A DNA stretch of 7,246 nucleotides, taken from NCBI GenBank assembly GCA_029864785.1, contig JAOTST010000071.1:1-7246 (forward strand), written 5' to 3'. This stretch comes from Chromatiales bacterium (GTDB lineage: Bacteria; Pseudomonadota; Gammaproteobacteria; Thiohalomonadales; Thiohalomonadaceae). Positions 1-5,739 of the stretch are shown here, in pieces. A program made the position numbers and the translations under genes. The notes under the pieces are model-generated. The model searched no databases, had not been told where the DNA came from, and saw only the letters and a program-made list of their open reading frames with translations. Each line of letters starts with the position of its first letter. Within the stretch, counting starts at the first letter, position 1.

Positions 1-93
1 ATCTTCGGGGAGATCCGTTGGATAGAACCCCTGCCAGAGTTCGCATTGCCAACCATAGGTCGCAATGTCGATGGTAGTTTGATGCTTATCCAC
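1..93 (-). CDS. DUF72-like hypothetical protein, N-terminal fragment (runs off left edge)
   Basis: Only the first 31 codons lie in the window, read leftwards from a GTG at 93-91. The reading frame stays open to the edge. The peptide contains YGWQCELWQGFYPTDLP, which resembles the N-terminal pattern of DUF72 (YecE-like) proteins, where a beta strand ending in Gly-x-x-Gly-Trp is followed by Trp, Phe-Tyr-Pro and Leu-Pro. The biochemical role of DUF72 proteins is not established. The start is supported by a Shine-Dalgarno-like GGAAAAG on the minus strand (plus positions 103-97), and by an in-frame TAG three codons upstream of the GTG, which excludes an earlier start. It is divergent from the small gene at 126, with 32 bases between the two start codons. 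The family call rests on about 20 residues and is tentative; the existence of a coding start is more secure. Confidence 0.55.
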   Translation of the reverse strand, partial: MDKHQTTIDIATYGWQCELWQGFYPTDLPED

Positions 94-111
94 GATCTTT
101 TCCTAAAAATA

Positions 112-139
112 TCTATAATGATTCAATGCCAAACGACAA
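112..139 (-). promoter_or_regulatory. Candidate sigma70-type promoter for the divergent DUF72-like gene
   Basis: Read on the minus strand, TTGTCG (plus 139-134) and TATAGA (plus 117-112) are separated by 16 bases. Each hexamer matches four of six consensus positions. The predicted start would fall near plus position 105, just ahead of the GGAAAAG ribosome site of the gene starting at 93. The -10 element overlaps the plus-strand TATAAT at 114-119, so one AT-rich core could serve both directions. This is a consensus match by eye only. Confidence 0.3.
114..119 (+). promoter_or_regulatory. Perfect TATAAT -10 hexamer upstream of the small zinc-ribbon gene
   Basis: TATAAT at 114-119 is an exact sigma70 -10 match. 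No convincing -35 hexamer lies 16-18 bases upstream (positions 90-97 read CCACGATC). Six bases separate the element from the ATG at 126, so transcription starting at the usual distance would begin at or next to the start codon and give a leaderless message. That fits the absence of any ribosome site before this ATG, but the match may be chance in an AT-rich gap. Confidence 0.35.
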
Positions 140-323
140 TATTATCCCATTTAGCCGCCCCTCTCTAAAAAAGAAAAATAGAGGAAAAACGCTCTGTAAA
201 TCTGGATTCCACAAATGGATCGCTGATAAGTCGACCCCCTTTGACTCTAAACAGGGAATACTGATAACCCGTTACACCTGCTCACGTTGCGGCAAAACTA
301 GAATTAAACCTAAATCAAATTAA
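126..323 (+). CDS. Small basic zinc-ribbon-like hypothetical protein
   Basis: This is a 65-residue protein of unknown function. Residues 15-21 are lysine/arginine rich (KKKNRGK), and a Cys/His set follows: Cys24, His29, Cys52 and Cys55, arranged C-x4-H-x22-C-x2-C. The blocks LCKSGFHKW and YTCSRCGKT look like two knuckles of a small zinc ribbon, reminiscent of short prophage or DUF1660-like proteins, but I cannot assign a named family with confidence. The high charge and small size would suit nucleic-acid or ribosome binding; that is inference. The ATG at 126 is the only canonical start in the open frame, and no Shine-Dalgarno sequence precedes it. It lies divergent to the gene at 93 and 112 bases before mlaA. 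The preserved Cys/His pattern favours a real gene over a chance frame. Confidence 0.7.
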   Translation: MPNDNIIPFSRPSLKKKNRGKTLCKSGFHKWIADKSTPFDSKQGILITRYTCSRCGKTRIKPKSN

Positions 324-365
324 TTATCATCAGCACCTACTCTTCAGTGGCTATTCCATTCGTTG

Positions 366-435
366 CCTCCATCCTCCTTGCACCTCATCCCATCAACAAC
401 GATAATTACCTTCCAACTACAACTTCAAACTCAAC
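366..435 (+). promoter_or_regulatory. C-rich, G-poor stretch: possible Rho-utilisation site and unstructured mlaA leader
   Basis: By my count these 70 bases contain 29 C and only 2 G (at 380 and 401), and 402-435 has no G at all. No coding frame or hairpin explains the bias. Low-G, high-C, unpaired RNA is the known character of Rho loading sites, so it could end the transcript of the small gene at 126-323. Its 3' half would also form the unstructured leader of mlaA, which has no Shine-Dalgarno sequence. Both readings are inference from composition. Confidence 0.35.
378..406 (+). promoter_or_regulatory. Candidate sigma70-type promoter for mlaA
   Basis: TTGCAC (378-383) and GATAAT (401-406) are separated by 17 bases. 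The -10 element matches five of six consensus positions and the -35 only three. A start near 413 would give a leader of about 23 bases before the GTG at 436. It would drive mlaA and possibly the following genes. The match is by eye and the -35 is weak. Confidence 0.35.
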
Positions 436-1188
436 GTGTCCGCCAGCCTCTCCCCCATAAACGTACCTCTGGTTCTATTAATCCCTCTAGCACTACTGCT
501 CAGTGGGTGCTCCTATATTCCCTTCGTTGATGATGGCCAGCGAGAGCCCGATCCATGGGAGAGTATGAATCGTTCTGTTAACACATTTAATAATGGGCTT
601 GATGACTATCTCCTCAAACCTCTTGCTAAAGGCTATCAAACCATCACCCCCGAGCCTGTTGATAAAGGAGTTAGCAATTTTTTCAGCAACCTTGATGATG
701 TAACTGTCGTTATCAATGACCTGCTCCAGTTTAAGGTGATACAGGGCACCTCCGATCTGGCTCGTTTGAGTATCAACTCAACGGTGGGAATTTTAGGCCT
801 TTTTGATGTAGCCGATCGGATCGGTATAGAAAAACACCATGAAGATTTCGGACAGACCCTGGGCTTTTGGGGCGCGCCCAACGGCCCCTACTTGGTGCTT
901 CCATTTTTTGGACCCAGCACGTTGCGTGATGGCACAAGTATGATCGCCGTCGACTGGCGAACCGATCCGCTATTTTATGAGAAAGACCGAACGGTCAAAT
1001 ATGGCCTCTACACAATGGATGTCATCGACACCCGAGCCGACCTGCTCTACGCATCGAATATTGTCGATAAGAGCAGTACCGACTCCTATCTGTTTATTCG
1101 TGAATCCTATCTGCAACGTCGTCGCAATCTCGTTTATGATGGCAAACCGCCAGAGGATGAGAGCATGAATGAGTTTCTCGACCTTTAA
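436..1188 (+). CDS. mlaA: MlaA (VacJ) outer-membrane phospholipid-removal lipoprotein
   Basis: The 250-residue product matches the MlaA/VacJ family (E. coli MlaA is 251 residues). MlaA sits in the outer membrane as a ring with a channel that takes phospholipids from the outer leaflet and passes them to periplasmic MlaC, preserving lipid asymmetry. Visible features are a hydrophobic signal segment (about residues 10-22), a lipobox LLSGC with Cys25 as the lipidation site, the DPWESMNRSVNTFN block (about 39-52) typical of the family, and DFGQTLGFWG...GPYLVLPFFGPSTLRDG (about 137-166), its strongest signature. The start is GTG. It is the only start codon between the upstream in-frame TAA at 403-405 and the signal core, and no Shine-Dalgarno sequence precedes it. 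The stretch before the hydrophobic core contains no Lys or Arg, which is unusual. It ends 23 bases before the exchanger gene and is probably cotranscribed with it. Confidence 0.93.
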   Translation: MSASLSPINVPLVLLIPLALLLSGCSYIPFVDDGQREPDPWESMNRSVNTFNNGLDDYLLKPLAKGYQTITPEPVDKGVSNFFSNLDDVTVVINDLLQFKVIQGTSDLARLSINSTVGILGLFDVADRIGIEKHHEDFGQTLGFWGAPNGPYLVLPFFGPSTLRDGTSMIAVDWRTDPLFYEKDRTVKYGLYTMDVIDTRADLLYASNIVDKSSTDSYLFIRESYLQRRRNLVYDGKPPEDESMNEFLDL

Positions 1189-1211
1189 CCAAATCTGACA
1201 AATTATTAGAT

Positions 1212-2180
1212 ATGCTCACATCGATCATCGCCATCATTATCGGTTTTTCCCTGCTCATCTGGGGAGCAGATCGCTTTGTGATCGGAGCCTCTGCCACCGC
1301 GCGTAACCTTGGAATATCACCACTCATTATCGGCCTGACCATCGTCGGTTTTGGTACATCTGCCCCAGAGATGTTGGTATCAGGAATCGCCGCATGGTCA
1401 GGAAACCCTGGCATAGGACTGGGTAATGCGATGGGCTCCAACATCACCAACATTGGCTTAGTACTCGGAGTCACCGCACTGGTTGTTCCCATCTCGGTGC
1501 ACTCCAAAGTGCTTCGGAGAGAGTTTCCCATACTAGTCTTTATCATGGCTATCGCCCTCTATCTTCTATGGGATCTCAACCTGGGACTCATCGATGGCCT
1601 GATCCTGCTCGGCGGTATGATTATGATGATTCTGTGGATGGTGCATATCGGTCTAAAGGAGAAATCTGCTGATCCGATGACCAATGAGTTCTCTGATGAG
1701 ATCCCCACCGACATGGCAACAGGCGTTGCACTGTTGTGGTTACTAATCGGTCTGCTGACCCTACTCGGTAGCTCCAAGCTGTTGGTGTGGGGTGCGATCA
1801 ATGTTGCCCAGAGCTTCGGCATCAGCGATCTGGTTATCGGTCTCACCATTATCGCCATAGGTACCAGTCTGCCAGAACTAGCCGCCACCGTGATGAGCGC
1901 TCTTAAAGGTGAGCATGATATCGCTGTCGGTAACGTCCTTGGCTCCAATATGTTCAACCTGTTAGCGGTTCTCGGAATTCCCGGCATCATCCAACCTGCC
2001 GACTTTGATATTGTGGCATTAGACCGAGACTATCTAGTCATGGCACTATTCACTGTAGCCCTTTTTGTAATGGCCTACGGCTTTCGAGGAAAAGGGGGTA
2101 GACTCAACCGAATTGAGGGAGCCATTCTACTCAGTGGTTATATTGGCTATATGACGCTACTGTATCGTACAGCTCTATAA
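1212..2180 (+). CDS. yrbG: YrbG-type Na+/Ca2+ exchanger (CaCA superfamily)
   Basis: This 322-residue, very hydrophobic inner-membrane protein is a cation/Ca2+ exchanger that extrudes Ca2+ in exchange for Na+ or protons. The two inverted alpha repeats of the CaCA superfamily are clear. Repeat 1 has GFGTSAPE (46-53) and GNAMGSN (71-77). Repeat 2 has AIGTSLPE (215-222) and GNVLGSN (240-246). The acidic ion ligands are therefore Glu53 and Glu222. A charged loop (about 148-168) separates the two halves, and I estimate about ten membrane segments. Length matches E. coli YrbG (about 325). The ATG lies 24 bases after the mlaA stop codon and has no good Shine-Dalgarno sequence. In E. coli yrbG also stands directly before kdsD, so position supports the assignment. 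The ion selectivity is inferred from the family; the physiological role of YrbG next to LPS genes is not settled. Confidence 0.93.
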   Translation: MLTSIIAIIIGFSLLIWGADRFVIGASATARNLGISPLIIGLTIVGFGTSAPEMLVSGIAAWSGNPGIGLGNAMGSNITNIGLVLGVTALVVPISVHSKVLRREFPILVFIMAIALYLLWDLNLGLIDGLILLGGMIMMILWMVHIGLKEKSADPMTNEFSDEIPTDMATGVALLWLLIGLLTLLGSSKLLVWGAINVAQSFGISDLVIGLTIIAIGTSLPELAATVMSALKGEHDIAVGNVLGSNMFNLLAVLGIPGIIQPADFDIVALDRDYLVMALFTVALFVMAYGFRGKGGRLNRIEGAILLSGYIGYMTLLYRTAL

Positions 2181-2184
2181 GGAG
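2179..2184 (+). promoter_or_regulatory. Strong ribosome binding site for the HMA-domain gene
   Basis: AAGGAG at 2179-2184 overlaps the last two bases of the exchanger stop codon and stands 10 bases before the ATG at 2195. It is the best Shine-Dalgarno match before any gene in the window. It supports both the chosen start of the HMA protein and translation from the same message as the exchanger. Confidence 0.75.
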
Positions 2185-2194
2185 AGACTTTAAG

Positions 2195-2395
2195 ATGACT
2201 CAGGAAACATTTACCGTTCAAAATGTAAAATGTGGTGGTTGTGCCAGCACGATCGAATCAGGTGTTAGCGAGATGGCCGCAGTTAACAGTGTCACTGTTG
2301 AGGTCGAATCCGGAACGGTCACCATAGAGAGTGATGGAATTGAACGTGCAACACTATCAAGTAAGCTTGCCGAGCTGGGCTATCCCGAAGCCTAA
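2195..2395 (+). CDS. Small HMA-domain (heavy-metal-associated) protein, CopZ-like fold
   Basis: The 66-residue product is a single heavy-metal-associated domain with little else. This ferredoxin-like fold binds Cu(I) or similar soft metals in copper chaperones and P-type ATPase N-termini. The motif NVKCGGCASTI gives the metal-binding pair Cys13 and Cys16, and the C-terminal ELGYPEA matches the typical HMA ending. The usual Met two residues before the first Cys is replaced by Val11. There is no signal peptide, so it is probably cytoplasmic. It begins 14 bases after the exchanger stop with a strong AAGGAG site, and lies 35 bases before kdsD. No P-type ATPase or copper regulator is nearby in the window, so partner and metal are unknown. 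The fold call is secure; a chaperone role is inference. Confidence 0.88.
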   Translation: MTQETFTVQNVKCGGCASTIESGVSEMAAVNSVTVEVESGTVTIESDGIERATLSSKLAELGYPEA

Positions 2396-2396
2396 G

Positions 2397-2428
2397 CCTT
2401 CATCAATAATTCAATACCTACAATAACC
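2397..2428 (+). promoter_or_regulatory. G-free leader before kdsD with a TACAAT -10-like hexamer
   Basis: These 32 bases contain no G, and no Shine-Dalgarno sequence precedes the kdsD ATG at 2431. TACAAT at 2419-2424 matches five of six -10 positions and is six bases from the start codon, but there is no recognisable -35. It may be an unstructured translation leader within the operon, or a weak internal promoter giving a near-leaderless kdsD message. Neither can be decided from sequence. Confidence 0.25.
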
Positions 2429-2430
2429 GA

Positions 2431-3414
2431 ATGAGTGATATCGATAGAGAGAGAATTGGTCGCCTTGCGCATGAGGTGCTGGAGATTGAGGCGGACGCTA
2501 TTCGTAGTCTCAAACAGCAGATCGACACCCATTTTTTTCACGCCTGTGAGCTGATGCTGGCCTGCCAGGGTCGAGTCGTTGTCACCGGAATGGGAAAATC
2601 AGGCCATATCGGCGGCAAAATTGCAGCAACACTTGCCAGTACCGGAACCCCCTCTTTTTTTGTCCACCCCGGAGAAGCAAGTCACGGTGACCTCGGTATG
2701 ATTACCGGCAGCGATCTTGTATTGGCACTATCCAACTCTGGAGAAACCGATGAACTATTGATGATCCTACCCATCATCAAGCGTCTGCATATCCCATTAA
2801 TTTCAATGACTGGTAATCCCGCCTCGCGACTTGCTCAGGCAGCAGAGGCTCATCTCAATATTGCCGTTTCCAAAGAGGCATGCCCACTGGGGCTAGCCCC
2901 CACCGCAAGCACAACAGCCACCCTCGCAATGGGTGATGCTCTAGCCGTTGCACTATTGGAGTCACGTGATTTTACCGAGGAGGATTTTGCCCGCTCTCAC
3001 CCTGCCGGTAGCCTTGGGCGCAGACTGCTTTTGCGCACGAGCGATCTAATGCATAGCGGTGACAAACTACCAAAGGTTGATCAACAGGCAAGCTTGAGCA
3101 CCACACTGGCCGAGATGTCCGACAAGGGGTTAGGAATAACCACTGTTGTCGATGACGATAATAGAATTTGCGGGATCTTTACCGATGGTGACCTGCGACG
3201 CCTGCTCGATCATGGGCAAGTTGATATTCAACAACTCACCGTCGCTGAGGTGATGCGTAGCCAATTTACAACCAGTAGTGTCGACCAGCTTGCCGGTGAG
3301 GCGCTCCAGATGATGGATCAAAAACGGATTAACGCCCTACCTATTGTCGATGATAATAATCACCTACTAGGAGTGATCAATATGCATGATCTATTGCGAG
3401 CAGGTGTTGTCTAG
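2431..3414 (+). CDS. kdsD: D-arabinose 5-phosphate isomerase KdsD
   Basis: The enzyme converts D-ribulose 5-phosphate to D-arabinose 5-phosphate, the first committed step of Kdo synthesis for the LPS core; it acts in the cytoplasm. The 327 residues (E. coli KdsD has 328) comprise a SIS sugar-isomerase domain (about 40-175) followed by two CBS domains (about 205-262 and 272-327). Family motifs visible are GMGKSGHIG (53-61), HPGEASHGDLGM (79-90), SNSGETDE (101-108), KEACPLGLAPT (148-158) and SHPAGSLGRRL (189-199). His190 and Glu149 appear to correspond to catalytic His193 and Glu152 of the E. coli enzyme. Its stop codon shares one base with the kdsC start. The paralogues KpsF and GutQ have the same architecture, but the adjacent kdsC and lpt genes make KdsD the best call. 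Confidence 0.95.
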   Translation: MSDIDRERIGRLAHEVLEIEADAIRSLKQQIDTHFFHACELMLACQGRVVVTGMGKSGHIGGKIAATLASTGTPSFFVHPGEASHGDLGMITGSDLVLALSNSGETDELLMILPIIKRLHIPLISMTGNPASRLAQAAEAHLNIAVSKEACPLGLAPTASTTATLAMGDALAVALLESRDFTEEDFARSHPAGSLGRRLLLRTSDLMHSGDKLPKVDQQASLSTTLAEMSDKGLGITTVVDDDNRICGIFTDGDLRRLLDHGQVDIQQLTVAEVMRSQFTTSSVDQLAGEALQMMDQKRINALPIVDDNNHLLGVINMHDLLRAGVV

Positions 3415-3938
3415 TGGATCTTATTCTGAAAAAAAGTGCCCAAATAAAACTCGTCATTTTTGATGTTGATGGGGTACTCACTGACGGCTCTCTATTTATT
3501 GGTGACGATGGGCAGGAGTACAAGGCATTTAACTCCAAAGATGGCTTGGGCATGAAGCTGTTGCAGCGCTCCGGTGTCGCTGTCGGCATCATCACTGCAC
3601 GCCAGTCTAATGTGGTCAAACTACGAATGGAGAGCCTAGGCATAGAGCACCTCTATCAGGGTCAGCAGGAGAAACTTCCAGCCTTTGAACAGCTTCTCGA
3701 AAAGCTCTCACTCGATGCCCACGAAGTTGCCTATGTGGGTGATGATTTTATCGACCTACCCATTATGATCCGCTGTGGCCTGGCCATCGCTGTTGCCGAT
3801 AGCCATGAGAGAGTCATTGAGCAGGCTCACTGGGTAACCGAAAGAAATGGTGGTCGTGGCGCGGCACGAGAGGTGTGTGAATTAATCATGGCGGGACAAG
3901 GGACGCTAGAAAGCGCCGTACAGAAATTTCTCAAATGA
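3414..3938 (+). CDS. kdsC: Kdo 8-phosphate phosphatase KdsC
   Basis: KdsC removes the phosphate from Kdo 8-phosphate to give Kdo, before activation by KdsB. The 174-residue protein is a minimal C0-type HAD phosphatase. Motif I is FDVDGVLTDG, with nucleophile Asp17 and acid/base Asp19. Motif II is ITARQS (Thr61), motif III is Lys87, and motif IV is VGDDFIDLP with Asp110, Asp111 and Asp114. There is no cap domain, consistent with a tetrameric family. The conserved C-terminal GGRGAAREVCELI (about 146-158) closes the active site in homologues. The GTG start at 3414 overlaps the kdsD stop by one base (TAGTG); an in-frame TGA at 3387-3389 leaves no other ATG, GTG or TTG start upstream. A weak AGGTG lies eight bases ahead. 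Slightly shorter than E. coli KdsC (188), with the N-terminal tail reduced. Confidence 0.95.
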   Translation: MDLILKKSAQIKLVIFDVDGVLTDGSLFIGDDGQEYKAFNSKDGLGMKLLQRSGVAVGIITARQSNVVKLRMESLGIEHLYQGQQEKLPAFEQLLEKLSLDAHEVAYVGDDFIDLPIMIRCGLAIAVADSHERVIEQAHWVTERNGGRGAAREVCELIMAGQGTLESAVQKFLK

Positions 3939-4498
3939 ACCGTTTTGGCTGGAAACAACTACTCTTTATCGTGCCGACAATTGTTGTCGTTCTACTGCTA
4001 ACTAATCGACAAGTAGTGCCACTTTCTCAACCGGAGCAGCCTTCTGCCAGCACCATAGAGAGCGATTACTATCTGCGTAAAGTCCACATCAGTAACATAG
4101 GCGGTGATGGCAACATTGATAGTGAGATTTTTGCCAAACTACTGACTCACTACCCGCAAGATGACCACTCTGACCTCTCCGCACCTCGTTTTAAAATCTA
4201 TCGCCCCAATGGTGAAAATTTATGGGCGAAATCGAAAGAGGGGGTTATCTTTGGCGATAAAAAGGTCGTCTTAAAAGAGGATGTGCGTCTGGAACAGCGC
4301 GCCAGTGATCATACGATAACCAGCCGTATCGAGAGCAACGAGATTGAATTCGAACACGCCACTCAAAAAGTAACCAGCAGAGAGCGCGTAAAAATTATCG
4401 GCGAGAACTACACGATTGTAGCCGGGGCAATGGAGCTTCTATCTAACGAGAGACAACTCTATTTAAGCAGAGGCGTTAAAGGACACTATGAGCCATAA
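3935..4498 (+). CDS. lptC: LPS export protein LptC (inner-membrane anchored periplasmic subunit)
   Basis: LptC receives LPS from the LptB2FG transporter and passes it to LptA across the periplasm. The 187-residue protein has one N-terminal membrane anchor (about residues 8-23, preceded by Arg3 and Lys7) and a periplasmic beta-jellyroll. The family pattern is recognisable in DYYLRKVHIS (about 44-53), the LLTHYPQDD and APRFKIYRPNGE segments, and the repeating beta strands around VVLKEDVRLEQ. Length fits E. coli LptC (191). Its ATG overlaps the kdsC stop in an ATGA junction, so translation is probably coupled. LptC sequences diverge quickly, so position between kdsC and lptA adds weight to the call. 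Confidence 0.93.
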   Translation: MNRFGWKQLLFIVPTIVVVLLLTNRQVVPLSQPEQPSASTIESDYYLRKVHISNIGGDGNIDSEIFAKLLTHYPQDDHSDLSAPRFKIYRPNGENLWAKSKEGVIFGDKKVVLKEDVRLEQRASDHTITSRIESNEIEFEHATQKVTSRERVKIIGENYTIVAGAMELLSNERQLYLSRGVKGHYEP

Positions 4499-5012
4499 TT
4501 TTGGGCGCACCCTCACCACTTTGGTATGGAGCATCAGTATGCTGCTGTTCACACAGTTGACCTGCGCCGCAGGCAGTAACAGCAAACAACCTATATCCAT
4601 CTATGCCGATCAGCTCTCAATCGATGACACTACAGGAGTAAGCCACTATCAAGGCCACGTTGAACTGCAACAGGGGGATCTTAAATTTTCTGGTGATGAG
4701 CTGGATTTAACTCAAAAAGATGGTGCCGTCACACTAATGAAAGCGATGGGTAAACCCGCTCATTTTGAGCGCAGTGAGCCTGAACCACTCAAAGCAGAGG
4801 CTCACCAGATCGATTATGACAACAACAAAGGGATTGTGATCCTGCACGGCAATGCGCAACTCTGGCAAAACGGCGATCTATTTAGCAGTGAACTCATCCA
4901 CTACTACACTGAATCACGGCGCGTTAAGGCGCAAGGCGCTCCAAACAGTAATTCTCAGAACGGGCGTGTCCATGTAATCATTCGTCCCAAGGGAGACAAC
5001 AAAGGTGAGTAA
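4488..5012 (+). CDS. lptA: Periplasmic LPS bridge protein LptA
   Basis: LptA forms the periplasmic filament that carries LPS from LptC to LptD at the outer membrane. The 174 residues begin with a Sec signal peptide (Arg7 in the n-region, hydrophobic core about 9-24, likely cleavage after the CAA at 26-28). The mature protein has the OstA-like beta-jellyroll pattern: [20 protein letters not shown] (about 35-54), [17 protein letters not shown] and [16 protein letters not shown]. The ATG overlaps the lptC end by 11 bases, and an AAAGGA ribosome site at 4478-4483 lies within lptC, four bases before the start. Length is close to the E. coli protein (185). LptA and LptC share a fold, but the cleavable signal peptide and gene order separate them. 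Confidence 0.94.
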   Translation: MSHNFGRTLTTLVWSISMLLFTQLTCAAGSNSKQPISIYADQLSIDDTTGVSHYQGHVELQQGDLKFSGDELDLTQKDGAVTLMKAMGKPAHFERSEPEPLKAEAHQIDYDNNKGIVILHGNAQLWQNGDLFSSELIHYYTESRRVKAQGAPNSNSQNGRVHVIIRPKGDNKGE

Positions 5013-5739
5013 CCCCATCACTCTCTCAGCGCGCCATCTAAGCAAACGCTATAAAAAGCGTACGGTGGTGAAGGATGTTTCACTGGAGATCAGCAAGGGC
5101 GAGGTGGTCGGCCTTCTTGGGCCCAATGGCGCAGGAAAAACCACCTGCTTCTATATGATTGTGGGGCTGATTGCCTCAAATGGCGGGGAGATCCTGCTCG
5201 GTGATCAGTCGATAGGAAATCTACCTATCCACAAGCGGGCGCAGCTCGGCATCGGCTATCTCCCACAAGAGGCTTCGGTCTTTCGGAAACTCTCTAGCGC
5301 CGATAATATTATGGCCATTTTAGAGCTGCGTGATGACCTCACTAAACAGCAACGACAGGAAAAACTAGAGCTGCTGTTAGAGGAGCTACATATCACCCAT
5401 ATTCGTAACTCGCTGGGAATGAGCCTCTCTGGTGGTGAGCGTCGACGCGTCGAGATCGCCCGAGCTCTGGCCACTGAACCCGATTTTATTCTACTCGACG
5501 AGCCCTTTGCCGGAGTTGATCCGATATCAGTTATCGATATTCAAAACATTATTCGTCATCTTCAACAGCGCCAGATTGGTGTACTGATTACAGATCACAA
5601 TGTGCGCGAAACCCTCGCAATCTGTGAACGAGGTTACATCGTTGGCGAGGGAGAGATTATCGCGGCGGGGAGTCCCGAAGAGATTCTCGCTAATCAGAAA
5701 GTGAAAGAGGTCTATCTTGGACAAGATTTCACCCTCTAG
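5005..5739 (+). CDS. lptB: LPS export ABC transporter ATPase LptB
   Basis: LptB is the cytoplasmic ATPase dimer that powers LPS extraction by LptF/LptG. The 244 residues (E. coli 241) show every ABC motif intact: Walker [10 protein letters not shown] (39-47, Lys45), Q-loop Gln88, signature LSGGE (141-145), Walker B ILLDEPF (162-168) with catalytic Glu166, D-loop around Asp172 and switch His198. The [11 protein letters not shown] segment just after the Q-loop is characteristic of LptB, where it contacts the coupling helices of LptF/LptG. The GTG start overlaps the lptA end by eight bases, with GGGAG at 4991-4995 as ribosome site. lptF and lptG are not in the window; in relatives they lie elsewhere in the genome. 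Confidence 0.97.
   Translation: MSNPITLSARHLSKRYKKRTVVKDVSLEISKGEVVGLLGPNGAGKTTCFYMIVGLIASNGGEILLGDQSIGNLPIHKRAQLGIGYLPQEASVFRKLSSADNIMAILELRDDLTKQQRQEKLELLLEELHITHIRNSLGMSLSGGERRRVEIARALATEPDFILLDEPFAGVDPISVIDIQNIIRHLQQRQIGVLITDHNVRETLAICERGYIVGEGEIIAAGSPEEILANQKVKEVYLGQDFTL

Noticed and set aside
870..879. Perfect palindrome GGGCGCGCCC in mlaA
   Set aside because: It encodes part of the conserved family segment FWGAPNGPYL, so coding constraint explains it.
1094..1546. A 150-codon open frame on the minus strand across the mlaA-exchanger junction
   Set aside because: It lies opposite two well-supported genes, and its translation is rich in Met, Pro and Ser without any recognisable domain, as expected for the shadow of a hydrophobic membrane-protein gene.
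1559..1990. A 143-codon open frame on the minus strand inside the exchanger gene
   Set aside because: It is fully antisense to the clear CaCA gene, with Arg/Pro/Ser-rich low-complexity translation and no ribosome site.
3671..3700. Sigma-E-like promoter (GAAACTT with a TC-containing -10 about 16 bases on) inside kdsC
   Set aside because: Both boxes are poor matches and lie in conserved coding sequence; the E. coli precedent for stress promoters in this operon is not enough to call it.
3691..3706. 16-base near-palindrome AGCTTCTCGAAAAGCT within kdsC
   Set aside because: It is in conserved coding sequence with no positional reason to act as an operator; palindromes of this size occur by chance.
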